From the NCBI GenBank assembly GCA_964563495.1, contig CAZLYK010000130.1, positions 1 through 15,795 on the forward strand: a stretch of 15,795 nucleotides of DNA. The letters run 5' to 3'. The notes beneath the pieces were generated by a model. It searched no databases. It was not told where the DNA came from and was given only the letters and a program-made list of their open reading frames with translations. The DNA comes from CAZLYK01 sp964563495. GTDB lineage: Bacteria > Acidobacteriota > Blastocatellia > RBC074. Position numbers and translations under genes: made by a program. Shown one piece after another: positions 1-10,108 of this stretch; the stretch's first letter is position 1, and each line of letters starts with the position of its first letter.

Positions 1-72
1 GTCTACCCATTTGCAATTCTTTGCCTTGACCAAAAATCTGGGTTACATGATTTTCAGGAAAACGGGGCGACT

Positions 73-597
73 ATGAAAAGTGATCCTTCCCAGCGATACA
101 GAAATGCTTGTTGCAATATCTTCTCGGTAAAAATCCTTATCCTCACGCTCTCTTTAAGTCTGCTGCATACAGGCTGCACGCCCTCCGATGACCTTGGTGT
201 CATGAAGGAGATCTTGAGAAAATATCTTTTATCAAATGGGACATTGGCGCGAGGTTACAATCAAGCGCCAACTTTGCCTGAATCTCAATATCTTGAGGCC
301 TTTGAGAAAGTAAAACAGTCTGCTGCGCTTGAGTTGAAAACGCTTTTAAGAAATCGAAGCAATGATACGGCTATACTGCATTATGACAACACTATCCGAA
401 ATTATTTTAACGTGGACGGCGAAACATTGGTCTGCGGTGATACCCCTGCGCCTGGGAACCTTGCTCTCGATCAGTATGTGAAAGCCTGGAACCAAATGGC
501 CCAACAAACACCGGCTCAAGTTATAACATTCTTGAACACTCAAGGTGTCTCACAAGTTCAGGAGTTTATGCGCCGCATTCGCTGCTTTGGAAGATAG
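73..597 (+). CDS. Small secreted protein, putative lipoprotein, upstream of the TIR gene
   Basis: I do not recognise the family of this 174-residue protein. Seen: a basic, polar N-terminus, a hydrophobic segment at about residues 19-32 (ILILTLSLSLLH), then TGC with Cys35. This looks like a lipoprotein signal peptide, although His at -3 is unusual for a lipobox, so plain Sec cleavage is also possible. The mature part is short, polar and mostly helical by composition, with Cys121 and Cys171, which could form a disulfide outside the cytoplasm. The start is the first ATG in frame, with AGGAA at 56-60. The stop lies 16 bases before the TIR gene on the same strand, so the two are probably co-transcribed. 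Base composition is AT-richer than the rest of the window. I infer an envelope partner, perhaps ligand-binding or regulatory, of the membrane TIR protein. The reading frame is convincing; the function is unknown. Confidence 0.7.
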   Translation: MKSDPSQRYRNACCNIFSVKILILTLSLSLLHTGCTPSDDLGVMKEILRKYLLSNGTLARGYNQAPTLPESQYLEAFEKVKQSAALELKTLLRNRSNDTAILHYDNTIRNYFNVDGETLVCGDTPAPGNLALDQYVKAWNQMAQQTPAQVITFLNTQGVSQVQEFMRRIRCFGR

Positions 598-613
598 ACA
601 GAGGTGATGGAAA

Positions 614-1795
614 ATGGCCCATGACGTCTTCATCAGTCATTCCTCCCAAGATAAAACGATTGCCGATGCGATTTGCGCTACTCTTGAGCGGAGTAACATT
701 CGATGCTGGATTGCGCCACGTGATGTGATGTATGGTGAGGAATGGGCCCCGGCCATAATAAAAGCTATCAAACAAAGCCGCATTTTTGTACTTATTTTCT
801 CCTCCAACTCCAATAATGGAGAGCAAGTAAAGCGAGAGGTAAAGAACGCGGCCGATATGGGGATACCCATCATTCCCTTTCGAATCAAAAATGAGCCTCT
901 TTCTGATCATATGCAATACTATATCTCTACAGCTCATTGGTTAGATGCCCTGACGCCGCCTCTGGAAGATCATTTAGAGGAACTTACCAAAGCGGTTAGT
1001 AGACTACTCTCCATACCCACTAATATTAAAGTCCCACCTATTAAGCAGCCCCCCAAACGCTCTTTGAGAGGGTTGAGGAGTCTGTTGGCTATTGGAACAA
1101 CCATAGCAGTGATTGGAATAGCAATTATTTTTTTGATTTTTATTGGTCAAGGAAAATGGTGGGGGAAAAAGGATTCTTTGTCCGAGTACATCTCTCAAAC
1201 CAAGATACCGGCATTGAAGGGTGAGAATTTGCCTCAAAGTGCGTCTCCGATCATCGTTGAAAAGTATTCAACTCAACAGGCTAATATTATTAAGAGTCAT
1301 ATTGCCGACGCTGAGAAGGGGATGTTGCCCTTTGAACCCCAGGGTATCTGGCAAGCATATCAACATATGCAGCAAGCTTTGGGGACAGAGGGATTAGAGG
1401 TATCTGATCAGATACTTGCAGCCAAAGTTCACCGGGTCATGGCTGGTGTATATTTTGCCGTCTATACAATCTCAACGCCAACCGTGCCTAATACTTCAAT
1501 CCCAAGCCCAAGCATCTCTAAAGCCCAAGAGGAAGTGTACAGGTTAAGCAGGAATAACCCGTGGGGGAAAGCAGCTAAACATTTAGAGGACAGCCTGAGG
1601 CTCGATCCAAAACAAGCGGATAGCCCTAAACTCAAAAAAACTGCAGAATTACTCGGCAGTGCAGAAAATCTATCTGCTGATCAGTATGGCGAGATAATGA
1701 GGTTGCTTGTACCTGCAAGTAGAGACAGTGAGGCCATGAAATTGCTCACTTTAATGATGAAGGAGAGAGCCAAACAAAAAAGTGCTGGCAAATAA
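614..1795 (+). CDS. Membrane-anchored TIR-domain protein (putative NAD-consuming effector)
   Basis: The N-terminal 135 residues of this 393-residue protein are a TIR domain: DVFISHSSQD at 4-13, CWIAPRDV at 31-38, W44, then VKREVKNAA at 72-80. Glu75 aligns with the catalytic Glu of NAD-cleaving TIR domains (the SARM1 KEIVTAL position), so NADase or cyclic ADP-ribose activity is plausible but unproven. A single membrane segment lies at about 155-178 and is preceded by several Lys/Arg, which puts the TIR in the cytoplasm. The C-terminal part of about 215 residues would lie outside and has a TPR-like helix pair near 318-347 (AAKHLEDSLRLDP). The ribosome binding site GAGGTGAT at 601-608 is nearly perfect and fixes the ATG. 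The gene follows the putative lipoprotein by 16 bases and is AT-rich like it, suggesting shared horizontal origin. The domain call is firm. The signalling or defence role is inference. Confidence 0.88.
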   Translation: MAHDVFISHSSQDKTIADAICATLERSNIRCWIAPRDVMYGEEWAPAIIKAIKQSRIFVLIFSSNSNNGEQVKREVKNAADMGIPIIPFRIKNEPLSDHMQYYISTAHWLDALTPPLEDHLEELTKAVSRLLSIPTNIKVPPIKQPPKRSLRGLRSLLAIGTTIAVIGIAIIFLIFIGQGKWWGKKDSLSEYISQTKIPALKGENLPQSASPIIVEKYSTQQANIIKSHIADAEKGMLPFEPQGIWQAYQHMQQALGTEGLEVSDQILAAKVHRVMAGVYFAVYTISTPTVPNTSIPSPSISKAQEEVYRLSRNNPWGKAAKHLEDSLRLDPKQADSPKLKKTAELLGSAENLSADQYGEIMRLLVPASRDSEAMKLLTLMMKERAKQKSAGK

Positions 1796-1796
1796 A

Positions 1797-1811
1797 TGAG
1801 GACTGTCCTCA
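1797..1811. terminator. Short palindrome between convergent TIR and rhodanese genes
   Basis: TGAGGAC and GTCCTCA flank a single central T just after the TIR stop codon. Downstream on + there is a T run only at 1824-1830; on - the stem is followed by a TTTATTT stretch. It may act as a weak bidirectional terminator between the two convergent genes. The stem is short and the U tracts are displaced, so this is tentative. Confidence 0.3.
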
Positions 1812-1828
1812 AATAAATCGGCATTTTT

Positions 1829-2209
1829 TTACTTAATAGTCTCTTTCGCTTCGGGAAGGCCCGCCTCACGCCAGGCCCTGATGCCTCCGGCCATGGAGTA
1901 AACGTTCCGGTAACCCATGTTCTGTAGATTATCGGCGGCCAGCGCCGACCGGTAACCTCCGCCGCAATAGAGAACGATCTCGGCGTCCGGATCCGCGGCG
2001 ATCAGGTGGATATCGCGCTCCAAAATACCGCGTCCCAGATGCCGGGCGCCGGCGGCGCGTCCGTGGTCCCATTCGTGGTCTTCACGGATGTCGATAAAAT
2101 GAAAGTTTTCGCCCGCCCGCAGTTTCTCATCGACCTCGGCGATGGTGATCTCACGGATGCGCGATTTGGCGTCACGGCATAGTCTCTCGAAAGCCTCTGA
2201 ATGGGTCAT
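1829..2209 (-). CDS. Single-domain rhodanese-like sulfurtransferase
   Basis: This 126-residue protein has one rhodanese domain at about residues 20-118. Visible motifs are FIDIREDHEWDHGR (38-51), the active-site loop YCGGGYRS with catalytic Cys82, and the terminal MAGGIRAWREAGLPE. The family moves sulfane sulfur onto acceptors through a Cys persulfide; single-domain members serve in sulfur relay or cyanide/thiol chemistry, and the substrate cannot be told from sequence. There is no signal peptide, so it is cytoplasmic. The ATG has AGGAGG on the coding strand (within 2221-2230) at a rather long spacing of about 12 bases. It is convergent with the TIR gene, and three hairpins lie upstream of it. 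GC content returns here to the higher level of the rest of the window, marking the right edge of the AT-rich block. Confidence 0.9.
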   Translation of the reverse strand: MTHSEAFERLCRDAKSRIREITIAEVDEKLRAGENFHFIDIREDHEWDHGRAAGARHLGRGILERDIHLIAADPDAEIVLYCGGGYRSALAADNLQNMGYRNVYSMAGGIRAWREAGLPEAKETIK

Positions 2210-2247
2210 GTTAATTTACTTGCCTCCTCTTTGTTGGTGATTATCGT

Positions 2248-2299
2248 GATTTTCACATTTGTGCGACCGCGTCCTCGCGGTCGCACAAATGTGAAAATC
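2248..2299. repeat. Perfect 24-base inverted repeat, hairpin type B, copy 1
   Basis: Arms 2248-2271 and 2276-2299 are exact reverse complements around the loop TCCT. The sequence GTGCGACC near the loop and the TTTTCA outer part resemble the second hairpin at 2342-2393, so the two appear to be members of one family rather than independent terminators. There is no U tract on either side. It sits upstream of the rhodanese start. Confidence 0.9.
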
Positions 2300-2309
2300 G
2301 CTGCCACAG

Positions 2310-2339
2310 GGTAAGCATTGATTGATGACCAATGTTACC
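2310..2339. repeat. Small hairpin between the two type B hairpins
   Basis: GGTAA-G-CATTG (2310-2320) pairs with CAATGTTACC (2330-2339), leaving one bulged G at 2315 and a 9-base loop. It completes a series of three hairpins in 150 bases. Whether it is functional or chance is unclear. Confidence 0.5.
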
Positions 2340-2341
2340 GG

Positions 2342-2393
2342 CGCGGTTTTCAGGTTCGTGCGTCCTGTCAGACGCACGAACCTGAAAACCGCG
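2342..2393. repeat. Perfect 23-base inverted repeat, hairpin type B, copy 2
   Basis: Arms 2342-2364 and 2371-2393 are exact reverse complements around the loop CTGTCA. The motifs GGTTTTCAGGTTCGTGCG and, in copy 1, GATTTTCACATTTGTGCG align at 14 of 18 positions. It ends 11 bases after the stop codon of the glycosyltransferase gene and may also serve as the 3' end of that transcript, although no U tract follows. Confidence 0.9.
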
Positions 2394-2404
2394 ATAAGCT
2401 AAAG

Positions 2405-3979
2405 CTAAGGCTGTTTGACATAGAGGACCAGATCGACGCCGGGTCTGAGAGTGAATGCCCTTGAAGCGGGCTGCAGTCCCTTGACCCGGTTGAGCCCCGC
2501 CTGTTGATTGACGCTCGCCAGAATGATCGGCTCAGATATCTGTGCCGGGTTCTCGAGCGGCGACGGCAGGTTGCCCGGGTAGACGATCCGTTGGAAGTCG
2601 CGAAGATACCAGGGAAGCGGCCAATAATCGGGAGAAGCGACATAGAGACCTCGGCTCGCGCCGGGCGGCAATTTCCCTATCTCGGCCCGGATCGCCTCAA
2701 CCAGGTTGAGAAAATCCCTGTCGGTTTGCGCGTAGACATAGCCTGCCTGCGTGTCGGTGTAGGGTTTAATTTTATACTTCTGACCCAACTCGCTGAAATA
2801 ACCGCTCCGGTTGTCGTTGTCATCGGGCCGATCGAAATTTACCTTCCAGCTCAATCGAGAGCAGAAGAGCAGGGTGATCATGATCGCCGCAGTCCAGAAC
2901 AACTTGAGCGTCAGCCAGGGCAGCGAACCATATATTTGCTCCGCCGCGTATCCGCAGACGAGCGAGAGCGGGATCAAAAAACTGACCATGAGCCACGGCG
3001 TTTTATAGCCTATCATCGAGTAGGCCAGCGTCATCCCCAGCGACCACGCCGCGGCAAACAGCCAGAACCTGGTTCCACGGCGAATGATAAAAATACCCGC
3101 CGCCAGCGATCCGACCAGCAATGGAAGTTCGAGCTTCAAGAGAATGGCAAAGTAGAACCAGAAACTCTTGACGTGCTCGGCCCCGCTTCGCTGCGTCCAG
3201 AGCCAGATCGACCTGCCGGCATCCGGGATCCCGCGCCAGTGAGTGAGAAAAGACGAATACAAAAAGAAGTTGATCAAAACAAAGATCAAGAGGGCTGTCG
3301 CCGCATAATCGGCCGAGGGCCGATAGCCTGCAACCTCGGATTTGAGAGCCGACAACAACCGGCCGCAACTCAATCGATCTTGTCCGATCTGCTGCCGTGT
3401 CAGGTCCCAGATCAGGGCCGAGAGCGTGGCCAGGATCAAGACCGCCGCGGTGATGATCGCCGTCTCTTTGGTGGCGAAAAGCAGGCCCGCGGCGACGGCG
3501 AAGAAGACCAGCCATCGAACATTTTTTGTCTCAAAATAGCGCAGCGCCCCGACAACCAGTGCGAGCGAAAAATACCCGAACGACATTTCGTGGATGAAGT
3601 CACGCGAGTAGTAGACGAGCCCGGGGGAGAGCGCCAGGCAAAAAGCGGCTACCGGCGTCCCGAATAACCCCAGCTTCCGTCGCAAAGGCCAGATCTGCAG
3701 GACGGTCAGCACGCCGAAGACCGCAGGCCAGAACCTCAATCCCAACTCGGTCTCTCCCAACAGGCTCAGTGAGCTCGCCGCGAAATAGTAGAGCGTCGGG
3801 CCGTGATAGTTGGTCGGGTCATACTGGTATTGACCGTATTTCGCGAGGTTGAGCAGGAAGTAGGAATTGACTCCCTCGTCGTGGTGAAGCGGCTTGATGC
3901 CTATCTCGTCAAAACGAATCCAGACCGCGACGCCGGTTGCGAGCAGAAAGAAAATTGTCGAGCAGATACGTGCTTTAAT
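2405..3979 (-). CDS. GT-C membrane glycosyltransferase, GT39/Agl23-like (start uncertain)
   Basis: A polytopic membrane protein of about 524 residues with the pattern of the family often annotated as flippase activity-associated protein Agl23 (related to GT39/ArnT-type GT-C enzymes). These transfer sugars from polyprenyl-phosphate donors on the outer face of the membrane; donor and acceptor are not predictable here. Counting from an ATT at 3979, a first membrane segment (8-21) leads to PLHHDEG, whose acidic pair (34-35) is the expected catalytic loop, followed by YDPTNYHGPTLYY. Many further hydrophobic segments follow, then a soluble C-terminus. The first canonical start is a TTG at 3760, but starting there would remove the first helix and the HDE loop. 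The frame is open up to the TGA at 4025-4027 without ATG, GTG or TTG. The gene may use a rare ATT/ATC start or have lost its start. It lies directly behind the terminator of the OmpA-like gene. Confidence 0.82.
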   Translation of the reverse strand: MKARICSTIFFLLATGVAVWIRFDEIGIKPLHHDEGVNSYFLLNLAKYGQYQYDPTNYHGPTLYYFAASSLSLLGETELGLRFWPAVFGVLTVLQIWPLRRKLGLFGTPVAAFCLALSPGLVYYSRDFIHEMSFGYFSLALVVGALRYFETKNVRWLVFFAVAAGLLFATKETAIITAAVLILATLSALIWDLTRQQIGQDRLSCGRLLSALKSEVAGYRPSADYAATALLIFVLINFFLYSSFLTHWRGIPDAGRSIWLWTQRSGAEHVKSFWFYFAILLKLELPLLVGSLAAGIFIIRRGTRFWLFAAAWSLGMTLAYSMIGYKTPWLMVSFLIPLSLVCGYAAEQIYGSLPWLTLKLFWTAAIMITLLFCSRLSWKVNFDRPDDNDNRSGYFSELGQKYKIKPYTDTQAGYVYAQTDRDFLNLVEAIRAEIGKLPPGASRGLYVASPDYWPLPWYLRDFQRIVYPGNLPSPLENPAQISEPIILASVNQQAGLNRVKGLQPASRAFTLRPGVDLVLYVKQP

Positions 3980-4000
3980 CTTGTCGATCCTGCCTATTTC
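3969..4000 (-). repeat. Decayed half copy of the AAATAGACAGGA palindrome
   Basis: Read on the minus strand, this stretch begins GAAATAGGCAGGATCGACAA and matches the arm of the intact element at 14017-14060 at 25 of 32 positions. The partner arm is missing. It lies in the open frame of the glycosyltransferase, where it would encode E-I-G-R-I-D-K-I-K just before the first membrane segment. Confidence 0.65.
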
Positions 4001-4008
4001 CCAGACGT

Positions 4009-4042
4009 AAAAAGAGGCAGGTGATCATCGACCACCTGCCTC
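4009..4042 (-). terminator. Intrinsic terminator of the OmpA-like gene
   Basis: A 10-base-pair stem (4014-4023 with 4033-4042, GAGGCAGGTG and CACCTGCCTC) with a 9-base loop is followed on the minus strand by TTTTT (4009-4013). It lies 31 bases after the stop codon of the OmpA-like gene. This is a textbook Rho-independent terminator and implies that the glycosyltransferase downstream needs its own promoter. Confidence 0.85.
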
Positions 4043-4073
4043 CGGTTTAATCGCTGATTAGCGAATTGGTTGA

Positions 4074-6374
<2,301 letters not shown>

Positions 6375-6444
6375 AAAATCTCCTCCTGGAAGTGGGTGAC
6401 ATAATCGTTTTATTCATCATAAGATCGGGTATAACTTCGCGCCA

Positions 6445-6473
6445 AATCTATACGATAGGATGATGGGTGTCAA
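6445..6473 (-). promoter_or_regulatory. Sigma70-type promoter for the OmpA-like gene
   Basis: On the minus strand, a consensus -35 TTGACA (6473-6468) is separated by 17 bases from TAGATT (6450-6445; 4 of 6 matches to TATAAT). Transcription would start near 6438 and give a leader of about 64 bases before the ATG at 6374, with the strong ribosome binding site in it. The perfect -35 and ideal spacing fit an abundant outer-membrane protein. Confidence 0.7.
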
Positions 6474-6570
6474 TCTCAATCTTGCAATCTTGGCAAAGAC
6501 TTAAGCCCGATTGCCTGCGGTTAATTGTCATTCGCCGGGGGGATCGTGATTGCTGGTTCAGACTAAAGAT

Positions 6571-6625
6571 GGAACTGAGATATTCTATGGCAGTTCCCAG
6601 TCGAGAGCAACCTTCTCTGGGCTTT
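6571..6625 (-). terminator. Possible weak terminator region after glutamate dehydrogenase
   Basis: GGAACTG (6571-6577) pairs with CAGTTCC (6591-6597), and CCCAG/CTGGG and AGAG/CTCT pairs lie just upstream on the minus strand. Only ATCTTT follows on the minus strand, so it is not a convincing intrinsic terminator. It is the only structure seen between the gdh stop and the next promoter. Confidence 0.25.
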
Positions 6626-6634
6626 AATCGAAGG

Positions 6635-7912
<1,278 letters not shown>

Positions 7913-7913
7913 T

Positions 7914-8741
7914 TTAACCTCCAATGGACTGATTCAGCGCGCCGGTGCGATAGCCTTCAAGGTCAAGCGTCACGAACTTGAACCCCAGTTGTTTGAAGGC
8001 GGCGGCGATCCGTTGGGTCATGATCAAGTCGAGGGCGCGCGGCATCTCCTCCGGCGCGATCTCGATTCTGACCACGTCGCCGTGGTGCCGGACTCGCATG
8101 AGGCGAAACCCGAGCTGACGCAGACTGGCTTCGCCCCTTTCAATCACCGACAGTTTCTCGATCGTCACCGGCATACCGTAAGGGATGCGCGACGAGAGGC
8201 AGGCCGAAGCCGGGCGATCCCAAACCGGTAACCCGGCGGCTTGCGAGAGCGCGCGGATCTCGGCTTTCGTCAGGCCGGCTTCGATCAATGGACTGCGCAC
8301 CTTCAACTCCCCGGCGGCCTGCCTGCCGGGGCGATAATCCCCCAGATCGTCTGCGTTGTTTCCGTCGCAGACGAAACGGTAACCGCGCTCCCTGGCCAGC
8401 CGGTCGAGCTTGGTGAAGAGCTCATGTTTGCAGAAATAACATCGATTCGCCGGGTTGGCCTGATAGTTCGGGTCGTCGATCTCGTCGGTCTTGATGAATT
8501 CGTGCGGGATCGAAAATTGATCAACCAGGGCCAGTGCATCCTGGCGTTGAAAGTCGGGGTAGCTCGGGCTTTCGCCCGTCACCGCCAGTGCGCGCTCGCC
8601 CAACTCCGTCGCGGCGACATACGCCAGATAGGCGCTGTCGACCCCGCCGGAGAAGGCGATGACGACCGATTCCATCTCACGCAGAATCAGTCGCAACTGC
8701 CCCTCCCTGGCCAATATCTCCTGATTGAGTTCGCTTTGCAT
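7914..8741 (-). CDS. larE: LarE-type ATP-dependent sacrificial sulfur transferase
   Basis: 275 residues, normal for LarE. It has the PP-loop ATP pyrophosphatase motif SGGVDS (31-36), the paired cysteines in NRCYFCKHELF (99-109), GNNADDLGDYRPGR (127-140), and the signature RPASACLSSRIPYG (176-189). Cys181 there corresponds to the cysteine that LarE of Lactiplantibacillus sacrifices as sulfur donor in building the nickel-pincer nucleotide cofactor of lactate racemase. Known LarE acts after LarB and before LarC. Neither larB, larC nor larA is in this window, so here it may serve another nickel-pincer enzyme encoded elsewhere or a different thiolation. The ATG has no strong ribosome binding site. 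It is the first gene of a two-gene unit with gdhA; the palindrome at 8763-8876 lies 21 bases upstream of its start. Confidence 0.93.
   Translation of the reverse strand: MQSELNQEILAREGQLRLILREMESVVIAFSGGVDSAYLAYVAATELGERALAVTGESPSYPDFQRQDALALVDQFSIPHEFIKTDEIDDPNYQANPANRCYFCKHELFTKLDRLARERGYRFVCDGNNADDLGDYRPGRQAAGELKVRSPLIEAGLTKAEIRALSQAAGLPVWDRPASACLSSRIPYGMPVTIEKLSVIERGEASLRQLGFRLMRVRHHGDVVRIEIAPEEMPRALDLIMTQRIAAAFKQLGFKFVTLDLEGYRTGALNQSIGG
7918..7922 (-). promoter_or_regulatory. Ribosome binding site that decides the gdhA start
   Basis: GGAGG on the minus strand, within the last codons of larE, five bases before GTG at 7912. It favours this GTG over the TTG at 7924, which overlaps it, and points to coupling with larE translation. 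Confidence 0.7.
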
Positions 8742-8762
8742 GTCGATTACAGGCCTTCTGTC

Positions 8763-8876
8763 AAGAAAATAGACAGGAGCAACCGGATTTCAACCGGATT
8801 AAACCGGATGTTTTTCTGCCTTGTCTTTGATCTTGTTTAATCCGGTTGAAATCCGGTTGCTCCTGTCTATTTTCTT
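8763..8876. repeat. Long palindrome type A, copy c (42-base arms)
   Basis: Arms 8763-8804 and 8835-8876 are exact reverse complements with a 30-base loop. The outer end reads AAGAAAATAGACAGGAGC; inside, ACCGGAT-like cores replace the ACAGGAT cores of other copies, with the change mirrored in both arms. It fills the spacer between the propeller gene stop (8897) and the larE start (8741). Confidence 0.95.
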
Positions 8877-8896
8877 CTTTGATCTAGTCATTCGGT

Positions 8897-9931
8897 TCAA
8901 AAAACTGAATAGCCCTTGATTCCCAGCGGCACGCGGAAGACCCGCAGCGTGCTGACGACAATCATATTTCCGCTTTCATCAAAGGCCAGCCCGACCAGGG
9001 TTGAGCCCGAGACCACGACCTCGGCTTTCTGACCATCGGGTGTGATCCGGACGATCCCACGGTGACCCCGCAGCGAGGCCGCGAGATAGAGATTACCCTG
9101 ATTGTCGAAGGCCAGACCCTGAGGTCTTCCCAACCCGGTATAAAAACGCGTCGCGTTCCCCGTGGAATCGATCCGGTAGACGCTCTCGTAAGAGGAGACG
9201 GTCGGCCCGGTGACATAAAGATCGCCTTCCGGGCTGAAGGCCAGATGGTAGGCGGCGACGCTCGGTTCGAGCGTCGCGAATGGGCGGGATTCACCGATCT
9301 CGTTGACCCGGAAGATGGTGCCGCTGCGGTCGCCCACATAGATTTCGCCGCGACGATCAAAAGCCACCCCCGTCGCGATGCCCAGATCCGAGGCGACAGT
9401 CTGGACCTCCTTGAATGGAGAGATCCGGTAGAGCGTGCCGTCATAACGGCTGGTCACATAGAGAGTGCCTTCGCGGTTGAAAGCCATGCCGCTCGGGTTG
9501 ACCAGGTCAGAGATGAAGGGTGAGACCGTTTCATCCGGCTCGATCTTATAGATCGAAACCGGCACCTTCTGTCCACGCGTGCCCGATAAAGTCACATAGA
9601 TGCTGCCGTCGTCGCGGTCGATCACCGGATTGGCGACCGGGTGCACGTTGTCGGCGATCTTGGCGCCCATGATAAACGGCGCGGTCTGTGTCCCGCCCCG
9701 GCTTTCAAGCCTCAACTCGCCGGCTCCGACCCCCATCTCGCATTCCGGTACCGCGGCGATGACTCGTTTGGGCGAGGCGCTGACCAGCCTTCCGGGCTGA
9801 TCGCCAAACATGACTCGACAGGTTGAATAATCTGAGGCGTCAAAACCCCGACAGGTGATGACCACCTCTCCTCCCTCAACGCCCGCACGGGGAAGTGTGC
9901 TTTGAATCCCCCCGTTGCTGATCTCAGACAT
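8897..9931 (-). CDS. IPT/TIG domain plus SMP-30/NHL-like beta-propeller protein
   Basis: 344 residues. An Ig-like IPT/TIG domain at about 12-88 has the pattern GGEVVITCRGF and later VPECEMGVGAGELRLES. It is followed by repeated blades of about 45 residues of the type PSGMAFNREGTLYVTSRYDGTLYRI, TGVAFDRRGEIYVGDRSGTIFRV, HLAFSPEGDLYV, QGLAFDNQGNLYLAA and VGLAFDESGNMIVVS, typical of SMP-30/gluconolactonase and NHL propellers. No catalytic function can be assigned; such proteins often bind ligands or act as scaffolds. No signal peptide is visible, which is odd for an IPT protein. GGAG lies 8 bases before the ATG. It is flanked on both sides by type A palindromes and probably forms its own transcript. 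Confidence 0.8.
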   Translation of the reverse strand: MSEISNGGIQSTLPRAGVEGGEVVITCRGFDASDYSTCRVMFGDQPGRLVSASPKRVIAAVPECEMGVGAGELRLESRGGTQTAPFIMGAKIADNVHPVANPVIDRDDGSIYVTLSGTRGQKVPVSIYKIEPDETVSPFISDLVNPSGMAFNREGTLYVTSRYDGTLYRISPFKEVQTVASDLGIATGVAFDRRGEIYVGDRSGTIFRVNEIGESRPFATLEPSVAAYHLAFSPEGDLYVTGPTVSSYESVYRIDSTGNATRFYTGLGRPQGLAFDNQGNLYLAASLRGHRGIVRITPDGQKAEVVVSGSTLVGLAFDESGNMIVVSTLRVFRVPLGIKGYSVF

Positions 9932-10014
9932 GACGATTACTCCGTCTCATTACATGATTCGAACAGGTTTCCAACACCAAAAACAGATCATACGCGAGCA
10001 AACAAATCATGTCT

Positions 10015-10108
10015 AGAAACAGACAGGATCAACATGAATGGGGCAGGATTTGACAAGGATAGAGTCTTGTCAAATCCTGCCCCAATCATGTTGATCCCGT
10101 CTATTTCT
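10015..10108. repeat. Long palindrome type A, copy d (43-base arms, a few mismatches)
   Basis: Arms 10015-10057 and 10066-10108 pair with three mismatches and an 8-base loop. The ends read AGAAACAGACAGGATC and, on the minus strand, AGAAATAGACGGGATC. It is the least perfect copy. The right end overlaps the slipin gene and provides its stop codon TAG at 10101-10103. Confidence 0.93.

Noticed and set aside
1..72. Promoter for the lipoprotein-TIR unit
   Set aside because: TTGACC (26-31) and TTGCCT (21-26) are present, but no good -10 lies at 16-18 bases; the promoter may be outside the window.
591..604. AGATAGACAGAGG at the end of the lipoprotein gene, similar to the type A repeat end
   Set aside because: Only about 10 bases match, there is no second arm, and the stretch is explained by the stop codon and the TIR ribosome binding site.
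2504..3667. Open plus-strand frame of 387 codons opposite the glycosyltransferase
   Set aside because: Rich in Arg, Gln and Asp with no family pattern; it mirrors a clear membrane protein gene on the other strand.
3758..3760. TTG as start of the glycosyltransferase
   Set aside because: It would remove the first membrane helix and the HHDE catalytic loop, both encoded in the same open frame upstream.
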